A DNA stretch of 64,000 nt from Fluctibacter halophilus (GTDB lineage: Bacteria; Pseudomonadota; Gammaproteobacteria; Enterobacterales; Alteromonadaceae). Both the position numbers and the translations under genes were made by a program. Below the pieces are notes generated by a model. It was not told the DNA's origin. It made no database searches and was given only the letters and a program-made list of their open reading frames with translations. Shown here one piece after another: positions 8,588-18,320 of this stretch (position 1 is its first letter; the number at the start of each line of letters is the position of its first letter). Location: the NCBI RefSeq assembly GCF_020687825.1, contig NZ_JAJEWP010000001.1, forward strand, positions 234,078-298,077. Direction: 5' to 3'.

Positions 8588-9429
8588 GCATGAACAAGCA
8601 CCCCAGCCTGAATGCAATGACGGTCGACGTGGAGGATTTCTTTCATGTGTCTGCGTTTGATTCGATCATCAAACCCGAAGACTGGAAAGACTATCAGCCA
8701 CGGGTTGAAGACAATACCCGCCGGTTGATGGACCTGTTTGCCAGAAAAGGGGTTAAATCAACGTTCTTCGTACTGGGGTGGGTTGCCGAGCGCTATCCAC
8801 AATTGATCAAAGACATTCACCAGCAAGGGCACGAAATCGCCAGTCATGGCTACGCCCATCGGCGCGCCTCATCGCAGACCCGTGAAGAGTTTCTGGCCGA
8901 TGTCACCCGCTCAAAGAATCACCTCGAAGATTTGCTGGGTGAAGCTGTGACCGGTTATCGGGCGCCCAGTTTCTCCATCGGCTACGACAATGAGTGGGCC
9001 TTCGAAGTGCTAAAAGAGCTGGGGTTTGTTTACAGCTCCAGTACATATCCGGTCAAACATGACTTGTACGGGACTCCAGACTGGCCACGATTTGCCTACC
9101 AGCGTAAAGAAGGGATCACTGAAATCCCGATCCCCACGCTGAAAATCATGGGGCGTCAGGTGCCGATCGGTGGGGGCGGCTATTTTCGTCTGTATCCTTA
9201 TGCCATGACCCGCAAACTGGTATCACGTTATCTGAATCAGGAGCGCCAGCCGTATTCGTTTTATTTTCACCCTTGGGAAATCGATGCCGACCAGCCAAGG
9301 CTGACTCAGGCGCCGCTGAAATCCCGTTTCAGGCACTATATCAACCTGGATAAAACGGAAGCCAAGCTGGCTCGCTTACTGGACGATTTTAACTGGTCCA
9401 CGATGAAGGATGTATACGGAGTAAGTTAG
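8584..9429 (+). CDS. XrtA-system polysaccharide deacetylase (NodB-type)
   Basis: A 281-residue carbohydrate esterase family 4 protein of the PEP-CTERM-locus subfamily. The N-terminus carries the first catalytic motif (TVDVEDFFHVSAFD, with the catalytic/metal Asp), and HEIASHGYAHRRAS supplies the zinc histidines. RAPSFSIGYDNEWAF and YFHPWEID supply later motifs. No signal peptide is evident, as is common in this subfamily. It probably removes N-acetyl groups from the EPS or its precursor. ATGA overlaps with the preceding stop and a one-base overlap with the next gene show translational coupling. Confidence 0.92.
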   Translation: MSMNKHPSLNAMTVDVEDFFHVSAFDSIIKPEDWKDYQPRVEDNTRRLMDLFARKGVKSTFFVLGWVAERYPQLIKDIHQQGHEIASHGYAHRRASSQTREEFLADVTRSKNHLEDLLGEAVTGYRAPSFSIGYDNEWAFEVLKELGFVYSSSTYPVKHDLYGTPDWPRFAYQRKEGITEIPIPTLKIMGRQVPIGGGGYFRLYPYAMTRKLVSRYLNQERQPYSFYFHPWEIDADQPRLTQAPLKSRFRHYINLDKTEAKLARLLDDFNWSTMKDVYGVS

Positions 9430-10481
9430 TGACTGCCCAAACTCACCTGACGTTACACACACTGGGGAAGGATCCCGAACAACACGCCGCCTGGGACGCA
9501 TTTGTGGATGCTTGTTCGGTGGGTTCCTTCTTTCACCTGACCGGTTGGTTGCGGGTGATTGAAAAGGTATATGGGCATACTCCCCATTATCTGTATGCCA
9601 AAGACGGCGATGCCATTGTCGGTGTTTTACCGTTGGTTGAGCAAAAAAGTCTGTTGTTTGGCCATGCACTGATCTCCACACCCTTTTGTATGGAAGGCGG
9701 GGTGGCCAGTGATGATGAAGCCGTCATGCTGTTTCTCGAAGAGCAGGCCATGCAACTGGCTGATAAATTGGGCGTCGATTACCTTGAAATGCGTTATCCG
9801 TTCGCGCGCAACAATCCGAAGCTGATAGAGAAGTGTGCCCACTCGACCTTCGCCTGTGAATTGGCGGCGGACGATGATGCCATTCTGGCCGGGATCAAGA
9901 AAAAGCAACGTGCGGTGGTGCGTCATTCGCTGAAAAACGACTTGCAATACCGTGTCGATCAGGACGCCACAACGGCCTACGACGTGTATTCAGAAAGCGT
10001 GCGTAATCTGGGCACGCCGGTTTTCCCCAAGCATTATTTCCAGGCGTTGGTGGATGAGTTCGGCGAGCGTTGTGATGTGCTGACGGTTGAGCACAACCGG
10101 CAGGCGGTGTCTTCCGTATTGAGCTTCTACTACAAGGGCAAGGTGATGCCGTTTTACGGTGGTGGATTGCACGCCGCCAGGGCATTGAAGAGTAATGACT
10201 TTATGTACTACCGCCTGATGTGTGATGCAAAAGCCAAGCGGGATTGTACGGTGTTCGATTTCGGGCGCAGTAAAAATGATTCAGGTGCTTATAACTACAA
10301 GCGAACCTGGGGCATGGAACCCACCCCGTTGCATTACCAGTTTTATCTGGTCAACGCTGACGAGCTGCCTAATCTCAGTCCCAATAACCCCAAATATCAA
10401 TTGTTTATCAAAGCATGGCAGAAGTTGCCATTGTGGTTGAGTCGGCTGATGGGGCCATTTTTGTCCAAGTACCTGGGGTAA
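9429..10481 (+). CDS. FemAB-family XrtA/PEP-CTERM-system protein
   Basis: A 350-residue GNAT-fold (FemAB/CelD-like) protein. The N-terminus has the SFFHLTGWLRVIEKVYGH segment and the central region has IKKKQRAVVRHSLKN and NLGTPVFPKHYFQAL. The C-terminal half has the second acyltransferase lobe ending in DFGRSKNDSGAYNYKRTWGMEP, typical of the exosortase-associated FemAB group. FemABX relatives move aminoacyl groups from charged tRNA; substrate here is unknown. It is likely cytoplasmic and acts on a lipid-linked precursor. Start is GTG at 9429, overlapping the preceding TAG by one base. Confidence 0.9.
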   Translation: MTAQTHLTLHTLGKDPEQHAAWDAFVDACSVGSFFHLTGWLRVIEKVYGHTPHYLYAKDGDAIVGVLPLVEQKSLLFGHALISTPFCMEGGVASDDEAVMLFLEEQAMQLADKLGVDYLEMRYPFARNNPKLIEKCAHSTFACELAADDDAILAGIKKKQRAVVRHSLKNDLQYRVDQDATTAYDVYSESVRNLGTPVFPKHYFQALVDEFGERCDVLTVEHNRQAVSSVLSFYYKGKVMPFYGGGLHAARALKSNDFMYYRLMCDAKAKRDCTVFDFGRSKNDSGAYNYKRTWGMEPTPLHYQFYLVNADELPNLSPNNPKYQLFIKAWQKLPLWLSRLMGPFLSKYLG

Positions 10482-10487
10482 CGTGTC

Positions 10488-11687
10488 ATGGCGCAAAAGG
10501 AAGCACTGCTTTTTCTCTGTCATCGGATCCCATTTCCGCCCAACAAAGGGGATAAGATCCGTTCATTCAATGTGCTCAAAGCATTGAGTGAGCACTACGA
10601 CATTTACCTGGGGACGTTCGTTGACGACCCTTACGACTGGCAGTACGCCGAAACCCTGAATGATTTCTGCACTGAGGTTTGCCTGCTAGGACAGAACAAA
10701 CTGTGGTGCAAAATAAAGGGACTGACCTCTCTGCTGACCGGCAAATCGATTTCTGAACCCTACTATTATGATCGCAAGATGGCCCGTTGGGTGGATGATG
10801 TGGTGCGTAGCAAAGGGATCAAAAAGGTGTTTGTGTTTTCGTCGCCGATGGCGCAATACATAAACCATTATTCCGCGGAACAACTCACCAGTGTGGTGGA
10901 TTTCGTCGATGTCGACAGCGACAAATGGCGTCAGTATGCCGAAGGAAAAACCGGTTTGTCGCGCTGGGTGTATGCCCGTGAGCAGCGCAAGTTGCTGGCG
11001 TTTGAAATTGCCACCACAGCCCGCGCCAGTCATGCCATTTTTGTTTCACCACAAGAAGCGGCGTTGTTCCAAGGATTGATTCCGCAACACTTGCGCGACA
11101 AAGTGCATGGCGTACTCAACGGCGTGGACACGACCTTTTTTGATCCGCAGGCCAAATTTGGCGAGCGCCCATTGGCACCGGTGGAAGTGGTATTCACCGG
11201 CGCGATGGACTACTGGGCCAATGTGGATGCGGTATTGTGGTTTGTTCGCCACGTTTGGCCACGGGTGCGGGAAACCCATCCTGAAGCCCTGTTCACGGTT
11301 GTCGGCGGTAATCCGAGTACCGAGATTGAAGCATTGGACGGGTATGACGGCATTACTGTCACTGGTCGGGTCAAAGACATTCGTCCCTACATTGCCAATG
11401 CCAAGGTAGTGGTTGCACCGCTACAAATTGCACGGGGCATCCAGAACAAAGTACTCGAAGGCATGTCTCTGGAAAAGCCGGTGGTGGCGACCAGTATGGC
11501 TGATGAAGGCATTGAATCAGGTTGTGAGCACGTCAGGGTGGAGGATACGCCCGACGGTTTTGCTGAGGCCGTTCGTGGGTATCTGGATAATCCGGTAACG
11601 GCGACTGAAAACCGTGCCTGGATCATGCAGCACCTGCAGTGGTCGCAAACACTGTCAGTCTTACCTGAGTGGATAGGAACGGATTAA
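10488..11687 (+). CDS. XrtA/PEP-CTERM-system glycosyltransferase (GT-B, stp1 type)
   Basis: A 399-residue GT4-like glycosyltransferase. The N-terminal motif (LFLCHRIPFPPNKGDKIRSFNVLKAL) is characteristic of the first exosortase A-associated transferase family. The C-terminal nucleotide-sugar domain shows VVFTGAMDYWANVDAVLWF and a GIQNKVLEGMSLEKPVVAT motif with the E-x7-E-like region. Adds a sugar to the lipid-linked repeat unit; the donor cannot be told from sequence. It starts 6 bp after the FemAB-like gene and ends one base before exosortase A. Confidence 0.9.
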   Translation: MAQKEALLFLCHRIPFPPNKGDKIRSFNVLKALSEHYDIYLGTFVDDPYDWQYAETLNDFCTEVCLLGQNKLWCKIKGLTSLLTGKSISEPYYYDRKMARWVDDVVRSKGIKKVFVFSSPMAQYINHYSAEQLTSVVDFVDVDSDKWRQYAEGKTGLSRWVYAREQRKLLAFEIATTARASHAIFVSPQEAALFQGLIPQHLRDKVHGVLNGVDTTFFDPQAKFGERPLAPVEVVFTGAMDYWANVDAVLWFVRHVWPRVRETHPEALFTVVGGNPSTEIEALDGYDGITVTGRVKDIRPYIANAKVVVAPLQIARGIQNKVLEGMSLEKPVVATSMADEGIESGCEHVRVEDTPDGFAEAVRGYLDNPVTATENRAWIMQHLQWSQTLSVLPEWIGTD

Positions 11688-11688
11688 T

Positions 11689-13125
11689 ATGTTTTATCAG
11701 ACCGCCCATTTCCGTTTATTGTTGTGGACCTTTCTGGCCTGGCTGGGATTGTTCTTCACCAGTATCGAATCGACGGTGTCTATCTGGTACCGATCAGAGA
11801 CATTCACTCACTGTTTCATTATTCTGCCGATTTGTATCTACCTGATTAAACTGCGATGGCGTGAATTGATCGAAAGAAAAATATCGCATTCTTACAGCGC
11901 TTTGGGCTTGCTTATCGGAGTATTGCTGGTTTGGCAATTTGGAGTAATAAGTGAAATCAGTGTATTTGAACAAGCTGCCGCTTTTTCGGTACTGCCCCTG
12001 TCGATATGGTTCATCTGCGGAAGAGAAGTTGCTCGAGTAATTTTATTTCCGCTTGTTTTCTGGATGTTCAGTGTACCGGTAGGGGAATTTCTCATTCCCG
12101 ATTTACAGGATTTGACCGCGGATATAACAGTATGGGCCTTACAAATGTCCAGTATACCGGTCTACAGAGAGGGCTTGTACATAGCAGTGCCCGGTGGCTT
12201 GTTTGAGGTAGCTGTTGCTTGTTCTGGTATTCGTTATCTAATAGCGTCATTCACTCTCGGAACACTTTACGCGTACTTGAATTACACCAGCTTGAAAAAA
12301 AGAACAATATTCATTCTTTTCTCAATAATTCTTCCTCTGATCGCAAATGGTATAAGAGCCTACGGTATAGTGATTATCGCCTATTTATCGGATATGCAAT
12401 ATGCGGTTGGTGTAGATCACCTTATTTATGGGTGGGTGTTTTTCGGTGTCGTTATTTTGATGATGTTTTCAATAGGAAGTATATGGGCTGATGAAGTAAA
12501 GGAACAGAGAAATGAAGGCGTCAGCAATACTACTAAGGAGCTACCAATTCACTCCGTTTTATCTCTTACCGCGCTGATAATTTTATCTTTTTCAGCAGGT
12601 AAATACGAACGAGTGGTAGAGCCTCCGGAAACAAATTGGGTTTTCAATGAAATGTGGCGGTACACAGCCCTCGAAGAAGGAAAAGCTGAAACTTGGCAAC
12701 CTGTATTCAAAGGTGCCGACCAGTTCAGATTGGGTTTTAAACAGGGAATCTACTTCTATTCGGCATCTTATCGTGGAGAAGAAAGCGGGAAAGAGATGAT
12801 TAGTAGTACCAACCACATATTTGATAGAAATTATTGGATATTGGTTAAACGAACGCCATTTGAAAAATTTGAGCTTCTAGAGCTTATCAACAGTGAAGAG
12901 AAAAAAGTAGCGGTAGCTTACGGATACGCCACTCAGTGGATCATTTCGCCTGATGAGTGGAAGGTGAAGCTTATACAGGCAGTACAGGCATTTTTAGGTG
13001 AGCCTCAGAGGGGCGTATTAATCGCGATAGGACTGCCTTTAGACTCGGACGGTGACATTGAAAAATTGCTATTGGAAGCAAATCGGGTATTTACCAAAGA
13101 TCTTATAATGAGCGTCCGACAGTGA
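11689..13125 (+). CDS. xrtA: Exosortase A fused to a C-terminal EpsI domain
   Basis: A 478-residue protein. Residues 1-265 form an eight-helix exosortase with the catalytic triad in place: Cys178 (VACSGIRY), Arg223 (NGIRAYG) and His244 (GVDHLIYGW). Residues from about 290 to 478 form an EpsI-type periplasmic domain with one membrane anchor near 285-300. Exosortase A cleaves PEP-CTERM proteins and is thought to link them to a surface or lipid acceptor; the one substrate found in this window is at 56722-57480. The gene is clearly more AT-rich than its neighbours from about 11860 to the end. Stop overlaps the next start (GTGA). Confidence 0.95.
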   Translation: MFYQTAHFRLLLWTFLAWLGLFFTSIESTVSIWYRSETFTHCFIILPICIYLIKLRWRELIERKISHSYSALGLLIGVLLVWQFGVISEISVFEQAAAFSVLPLSIWFICGREVARVILFPLVFWMFSVPVGEFLIPDLQDLTADITVWALQMSSIPVYREGLYIAVPGGLFEVAVACSGIRYLIASFTLGTLYAYLNYTSLKKRTIFILFSIILPLIANGIRAYGIVIIAYLSDMQYAVGVDHLIYGWVFFGVVILMMFSIGSIWADEVKEQRNEGVSNTTKELPIHSVLSLTALIILSFSAGKYERVVEPPETNWVFNEMWRYTALEEGKAETWQPVFKGADQFRLGFKQGIYFYSASYRGEESGKEMISSTNHIFDRNYWILVKRTPFEKFELLELINSEEKKVAVAYGYATQWIISPDEWKVKLIQAVQAFLGEPQRGVLIAIGLPLDSDGDIEKLLLEANRVFTKDLIMSVRQ

Positions 13126-14222
13126 AAGAGAAGGTCGCGATAGTACATGTGGTCCATCGTTTTGATACCGGTGGTCTGGAAAATGGCATGGTGAACCTGA
13201 TCAACCGTCTGGACCCGTCGGTTTACCGGCATTCCATCGTGACGATGAAGGGACACAGCGAACTGTTTGCCGAGCGGATCAAAACCGATAATGTGACCTT
13301 TTACGACCTGGCCAAGGGCAATGGTCAGGATCTGGGCATCTTTTTACGCCTCAACCGGTTATTAAAAACCTTACGCCCCGATGTACTGCATACCCGCAAT
13401 ACGGCGACACTGGAAATGCAACTGGTGGGCTGGTGGCGCCGAGTGCCGCTGCGCATCCACGGCGAACATGGCTGGGATGTCAATGACATGCACGGCAGTA
13501 ATCCCCGCTATCAGAAGCTGCGCCGTTTTATGCGCCGTTTTGTGCATCAGTGGGTTGCCTTGTCCGTCGAAGCGCGGGACTATCTGCTCAATACCATCGG
13601 CGTTGCGCCTGAGCGGGTAAACCATATTTGTAACGGCGTCGACATTCAGCGCTTCTCGCCACAGCCGTCGACAGACTCGGATAGCTTGGTGGTTGGTTGT
13701 GTCGGTCGCTTGGCTGCGGTGAAAAACCATACGATGCTGGCGACGGCCTTTGTCGATGCCTGGCACTATGCCCGCGAGCGCAACACAACGCTTAAACTGC
13801 ATCTGATCGGCGATGGTGATTGCCGTGGTGCGGTTGAGAAAATCCTGATTGACGGTGGCTGTATCAAAGATTGTTGGTTAGCGGGCAATCGCAGTGATGT
13901 CCCCGACCTGATGGGGCAAATGGATGTCTTTGTGTTACCGTCACTGGCAGAAGGGATATCCAACACGATTCTTGAAGCCATGGCCAGCGGCTTGCCGGTG
14001 GTTGCAACCGCCGTCGGCGGCAATGTCGAACTGGTGCAGCATGAGCAAAGCGGCTTTTTGGTGGATGTGGATGCCGGGGCGTTGGCTACAGCACTGAAAC
14101 GCTATGTTGATGAGCCGGCACTTATTCAACAACAGGGCCAATGTGCTAGACAGCTGGCCGAGGAAAAATTTAGTATTGATGCGATGACGGCCGCCTATGA
14201 CGGGCTGTATCGTTCCCATTAA
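13122..14222 (+). CDS. XrtA/PEP-CTERM-system glycosyltransferase (GT4, stp2 type)
   Basis: A 366-residue GT-B enzyme with the N-terminal VHVVHRFDTGGLENGMVNLINRL motif split over the glycine-rich acceptor loop, an EHGWDVND segment, and the C-terminal donor domain (VGCVGRLAAVKNH, then PSLAEGISNTILEAMASGLPVVAT with the E-x7-E motif). This is the second glycosyltransferase family routinely found next to exosortase A. Start is GTG at 13122, overlapping the exosortase stop by 4 bases, which implies coupled translation. GC content returns to the operon average here. Confidence 0.9.
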   Translation: MKEKVAIVHVVHRFDTGGLENGMVNLINRLDPSVYRHSIVTMKGHSELFAERIKTDNVTFYDLAKGNGQDLGIFLRLNRLLKTLRPDVLHTRNTATLEMQLVGWWRRVPLRIHGEHGWDVNDMHGSNPRYQKLRRFMRRFVHQWVALSVEARDYLLNTIGVAPERVNHICNGVDIQRFSPQPSTDSDSLVVGCVGRLAAVKNHTMLATAFVDAWHYARERNTTLKLHLIGDGDCRGAVEKILIDGGCIKDCWLAGNRSDVPDLMGQMDVFVLPSLAEGISNTILEAMASGLPVVATAVGGNVELVQHEQSGFLVDVDAGALATALKRYVDEPALIQQQGQCARQLAEEKFSIDAMTAAYDGLYRSH

Positions 14223-14245
14223 CTTACACACTAGGATGGTTTTTC

Positions 14246-16138
14246 ATGTGCGGCATTGCAGGCATTTTTGACACCCAAGGGACGGCGCCGCCGTCTGAAT
14301 CTGTGTTGAATGCGATGAATCAGATTCAATTTCACCGGGGGCCGGACGAGGGAAGCATCTTTATCGACGAGAAAGTCGGTCTGGCCCATCGGCGGTTGTC
14401 GATCATTGACATCAGCACAGGGCAACAACCCTTATTCAACAAGCAGCGCAATGCGGCCATTGTGTTTAACGGTGAAGTCTATAACTTCAAATCCTTGCGT
14501 GAAGAGTTGATTGCACTGGGTTTTGAGTTCCAGACCCACTCAGACACCGAAGTGATCCTGCAGGCTTATTGTGCCTGGGGTGAAAAAAGCGTTGAGCGGT
14601 TGCGTGGAATGTTTGCTTACGCCATCTGGGATTTTGATAAACAACGTCTGTTTGTTGCCCGCGACCGCCTCGGTATCAAACCCTTGTTCTGGTCAATGCT
14701 GGACAATGGTCAGTTTATCTTCGGATCTGAGTTGAAAGTGCTGGAACAGCACCCGCAACTTCGCCGCGACATGGACCCGCTGGCGGTGGAAGATTTTTTT
14801 GCCTTCGGCTACATCCCTGAACCGCGTACCATCTACAGTCAGGTGCACAAGCTGGAACCCGGCTATTGCATGAGCCTGAGCTTTGGTGACAAGGCACCGA
14901 CCATCCAACAGTACTGGCGGGTGAGCTTTGCCGACCAACTGACCCAGTCAGAAGACGACATCCGTGAAGAAATGATGGCGCGTTTGCGTGAAGCCGTCGA
15001 TATCCGCCTGCTCGCCGAGGTGCCTTTGGGGGCGTTTCTGTCCGGTGGCGTAGACTCCAGCGCGATTGTGGCAATGATGGCTGAGATCCAGGGGGATCGT
15101 CCGGTCAATACCTGCTCGATCGGATTTGATGTTAAGAATTTCAATGAGACCGAGTTTGCCGAACTGGTGGTCGACCGCTACAAAACTGATCACATGGTTG
15201 AGGTGGTCAGCTCCGATGACTTTGATCTGATTGATCAACTGGCTGAGTTGTATGACGAGCCGTACGCCGACAGTTCCGCGATCCCGACGTATCGGGTCTG
15301 TGAACTGGCCCGCAAACGGGTAACCGTGTGTTTGTCCGGTGATGGTGGCGATGAGGTCTTTGCCGGCTACCGCCGCCACAAGTGGCATATGCTGGAAGAG
15401 AAAATCCGTTCTTATGTGCCGTCCGGCATGCGCAAACCTGTGTTCAATTTCCTGGGCAACTATTACCCGAAAATGGACTGGGCGCCCAAATTCCTGCGTG
15501 CCAAATCGACCTTCCAGGCACTGCAACGGGATGCACTGGCGGCTTATCTGCACACCATGAGCTTTGTGCCCGATGCCCGCCGCGAGCAATTGTATTCGTC
15601 GTCTTTCAAGCAGACCCTTGGTGGATACCACGCACTGGAAGTGTTTAAGCGCCATGCCAATGAATTTGATGGTCAGGATGCGTTGCAACTGATCCAGTAC
15701 CTGGACATGAAAACCTATCTACCCGGCGATATCCTGACCAAGGTCGATCGCGCCAGTATGGCTCATAGCCTGGAAGTCCGGGTACCGTTGATTGACCACG
15801 AGTTTTTGCAGTGGTCAAACAAAATCCCCAGCCACTACAAGTTGCAGGGTAACAACGGTAAAGCGATTTTCAAAAAGGCATTAGAGCCGAAACTTCCCCA
15901 TGACGTGTTGTATCGGGACAAAATGGGTTTTGGTGTGCCAATCTCGAAGTGGTTCCGGGGACCGCTCAAGGACAAGCTCCGTCAGCGCATCTTACACGGT
16001 AAGATGATGGACAGTGGCTATTTTGATCCCGCTGTGCTGAACAACATGGTTGAAGGTCACATTAACGGTACCCAGGAAAACGGTCAGATGTTGTGGGCGA
16101 TGATGATGTTTGAAGCCTTTTTACAGCGCACGCAATAG
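14246..16138 (+). CDS. XrtA/PEP-CTERM-system glutamine amidotransferase (asparagine synthase-like)
   Basis: A 630-residue AsnB homologue. The N-terminal class II glutaminase domain starts MCGIAGIFDT with nucleophile Cys2 intact. The synthetase domain has the PP-loop FLSGGVDSSA and the downstream CLSGDGGDEVFAGYRRH motif. In exosortase loci it probably amidates a carboxylate on a sugar (for example a uronic acid) rather than making free asparagine; WecC encoded at 52365 would provide such a sugar. AGGA lies 8 nt before the ATG. Compare the Cys-less homologue at 34974. Confidence 0.93.
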   Translation: MCGIAGIFDTQGTAPPSESVLNAMNQIQFHRGPDEGSIFIDEKVGLAHRRLSIIDISTGQQPLFNKQRNAAIVFNGEVYNFKSLREELIALGFEFQTHSDTEVILQAYCAWGEKSVERLRGMFAYAIWDFDKQRLFVARDRLGIKPLFWSMLDNGQFIFGSELKVLEQHPQLRRDMDPLAVEDFFAFGYIPEPRTIYSQVHKLEPGYCMSLSFGDKAPTIQQYWRVSFADQLTQSEDDIREEMMARLREAVDIRLLAEVPLGAFLSGGVDSSAIVAMMAEIQGDRPVNTCSIGFDVKNFNETEFAELVVDRYKTDHMVEVVSSDDFDLIDQLAELYDEPYADSSAIPTYRVCELARKRVTVCLSGDGGDEVFAGYRRHKWHMLEEKIRSYVPSGMRKPVFNFLGNYYPKMDWAPKFLRAKSTFQALQRDALAAYLHTMSFVPDARREQLYSSSFKQTLGGYHALEVFKRHANEFDGQDALQLIQYLDMKTYLPGDILTKVDRASMAHSLEVRVPLIDHEFLQWSNKIPSHYKLQGNNGKAIFKKALEPKLPHDVLYRDKMGFGVPISKWFRGPLKDKLRQRILHGKMMDSGYFDPAVLNNMVEGHINGTQENGQMLWAMMMFEAFLQRTQ

Positions 16139-16149
16139 GGCTATTGGCG

Positions 16150-17373
16150 GTGAAGATACTGACAGTCTCAACCTTGTACCCGAACAACAAAGAGCCCAAG
16201 CACGGGATTTTCGTGCGCAACCGGCTAAACCATCTGCGCCAGCATTTTGCCGATGTTGATGCCAAGGTGATTGCGCCGGTACCCTGGTTTCCATTGCGTA
16301 TTCCGTTTGGCCCGTTTTCCGAATATGCAAAGTTTGTTGGTGTGGCTGAGCGGGAAACCCGTGATGGCATCGACGTATTACACCCCCGTTATCTGGTGAT
16401 CCCGAAAATTGGCATGTACCTGACGCCGTTTTTTCTCGCCCGGGCGATGAAAAAGGCCGCCAGGCAATTGGCCAGTGAAGGGTTTGAGTGTGATGTGATT
16501 GACGGCCACTACTTCTTTCCGGATGGCGTTGCTATCCGCGAGCTGGCCGAGTCATTGGGCAAGCCCTACACTGTGACCGCACGGGGCACGGACATCAATC
16601 TCATCCCCCAGTATCCCCGTGCCCGCCGCTGGATTCGGCGGGTTGCTGAGCAAGCCGGTCATTGCATGACCGTGTGTAAGGCATTAAAAGACTCGCTGTT
16701 GGAGTTTGCGCCGGTGGGTAACAAGACCACAGTATTACGTAACGGTGTTGATCTGGACTTTTTCCAACCCTCTGATGAGGCACAGCAACGGGCTGCTAAA
16801 CAGGCTTATGGCGTGGACGAACAGACGCCATTATTGGTCAGTGTCGGACACCTGATTGAACGCAAAGGACACCATTTGGTGATCGAAGCGTTACAGCAAC
16901 ACCCCACCGCTCAGCTATTCATCGCCGGAGACGGGCCCCAGCGACAGTCGCTGACGGCGCTGGTCGACAAGCTCGGATTGTCTGCACGAGTGACCTTTAT
17001 GGGCGCACTGAGTCAGGAAGATTTACGGGATTTATACCGTGCTGCAGATGCTCTTATACTGGCGTCCAGCCGCGAAGGTTGGGCCAACGTATTGCTTGAA
17101 GCAATGGCATGTGGCACGCCGGTGGTGGCAACCAATTTATGGGGTACGCCTGAAGTTGTCGCCGACCCTGTTGCCGGTGTGTTGGTGGATAGAAACGCCG
17201 AGGCGATCAGCAACGGCATAACAGCATTATTGGCTGCAGGCATTTCGCGCCAGGCGACGCGACACTATGCACAGGGGTTTGACTGGTTGTCTACGTCCCA
17301 GGGCCAGCATCAGATTTTCTCGGCGTTGATCAAGTCAGACGTCGAAGGCAGTAAGGAGAGCCTCGCATGTTAG
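16150..17373 (+). CDS. Glycosyltransferase family 4 protein, eps operon
   Basis: About 407 residues. I prefer the GTG at 16150 (MKILTVSTLYPNNKEPKHG) with GGG about 9 nt upstream over the in-frame TTG at 16144. The N-terminal domain has HGIFVRNRL; the C-terminal donor domain has LVSVGHLIERKGHHLVIEAL and ASSREGWANVLLEAMACGTPVVAT with the retaining GT4 E-x7-E motif. It is likely a cytoplasmic enzyme extending the lipid-linked repeat. It lies 11 bp after the amidotransferase and overlaps the sulfotransferase start by 7 bp. Confidence 0.88.
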   Translation: MKILTVSTLYPNNKEPKHGIFVRNRLNHLRQHFADVDAKVIAPVPWFPLRIPFGPFSEYAKFVGVAERETRDGIDVLHPRYLVIPKIGMYLTPFFLARAMKKAARQLASEGFECDVIDGHYFFPDGVAIRELAESLGKPYTVTARGTDINLIPQYPRARRWIRRVAEQAGHCMTVCKALKDSLLEFAPVGNKTTVLRNGVDLDFFQPSDEAQQRAAKQAYGVDEQTPLLVSVGHLIERKGHHLVIEALQQHPTAQLFIAGDGPQRQSLTALVDKLGLSARVTFMGALSQEDLRDLYRAADALILASSREGWANVLLEAMACGTPVVATNLWGTPEVVADPVAGVLVDRNAEAISNGITALLAAGISRQATRHYAQGFDWLSTSQGQHQIFSALIKSDVEGSKESLAC

Positions 17374-18320
17374 CGTTAATTGGTATGCCGCGTTCTGGCA
17401 CAACATGGGTGGCAAAAGCCATCGATAGTCATCCCAAGACCTACTATTTGCACGAACCTGACAGCGTTAAGCGCCTGTCGATCCCGAATATCATCAATGA
17501 GCAGGATGCTGATGAGTATCGGCAAACCCTGAGTGATTACATGAATGACATTGAGCGTGTGGATGGCCTCAAGGTGGTAGGGCGCCTGCCGTTCTACCCG
17601 AAAGCCTATTTTAACGGGGCTCAGTTGGTTTTTAACCGGATGTCTGCGACGGCCAGTAAGGGATTGGGACGTTTCTTCCCATCACTGGGCAAAGCGGCGC
17701 CGCTGTTAATAAAGCCCCGCGGCGACTATGAGGTGTTTTTCAAATCGATTGAATCCATGGGACGAGTCTCGGCACTGCTGAAAGCCGATCCTGACCTCAA
17801 GGTATTGATGCTGGTGCGTCATCCCTGTGCCGTGATCAACTCTGAACTGAAAGGGGAAGCGGCCAACAAGTTTGCCTCAAAAACCCCAATCTATGAAAAC
17901 TGGGGACTGTTTGAAAAGCTCCTGTTCTCCGACACTGCTGTGCAGCAGGGCCTGACACTGGAAGGCCTGAAGGCGATGACACCCGCCGAGCGATTGGCGT
18001 GGAAATGGCGCATTTTTTACGAGCAGATGTTGAGTCAGGCTGACAAGCCTCACTGCATGATGATCCAGTATGAAGAGCTGGCCAGTAAGCCACAGGCGGG
18101 CTTTGAAAAGGTCATGGCGTTTTATGGGCTGGATATGGATCCGCAGGTGCAACAATACCTGATCGATACAACGACGTCCCACTCTGATGCTTACTATGCA
18201 ACGTCCAAAGACCCGGCTAAAGCCATGCACAGCTGGAAGCAGCGCCTGGATGAGGACACCATTCAACAAATCACCGCTATTGCCGGTGAGCACCTGAACA
18301 ATGAGTATTGGTCGGCATGA
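17367..18320 (+). CDS. Sulfotransferase (PAPS-dependent), eps operon
   Basis: A 317-residue sulfotransferase-fold protein. The 5'-phosphosulfate loop is at the extreme N-terminus (LIGMPRSGTTWVAKAIDSHP). The 3'-phosphate site is in VLMLVRHPCAVINSE near residue 150, and a conserved IQYEELASKP motif lies in the C-terminal third. Sulfates a carbohydrate or a precursor, inferred from the glycosyltransferase neighbours. ATG at 17367 overlaps the previous stop. One of four sulfotransferase domains in the window, which together make a sulfated EPS likely. Confidence 0.88.
   Translation: MLALIGMPRSGTTWVAKAIDSHPKTYYLHEPDSVKRLSIPNIINEQDADEYRQTLSDYMNDIERVDGLKVVGRLPFYPKAYFNGAQLVFNRMSATASKGLGRFFPSLGKAAPLLIKPRGDYEVFFKSIESMGRVSALLKADPDLKVLMLVRHPCAVINSELKGEAANKFASKTPIYENWGLFEKLLFSDTAVQQGLTLEGLKAMTPAERLAWKWRIFYEQMLSQADKPHCMMIQYEELASKPQAGFEKVMAFYGLDMDPQVQQYLIDTTTSHSDAYYATSKDPAKAMHSWKQRLDEDTIQQITAIAGEHLNNEYWSA

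Noticed and set aside
14948-15688. 246-codon minus-strand frame
   Set aside because: Antisense to the amidotransferase at 14246; no family resemblance.
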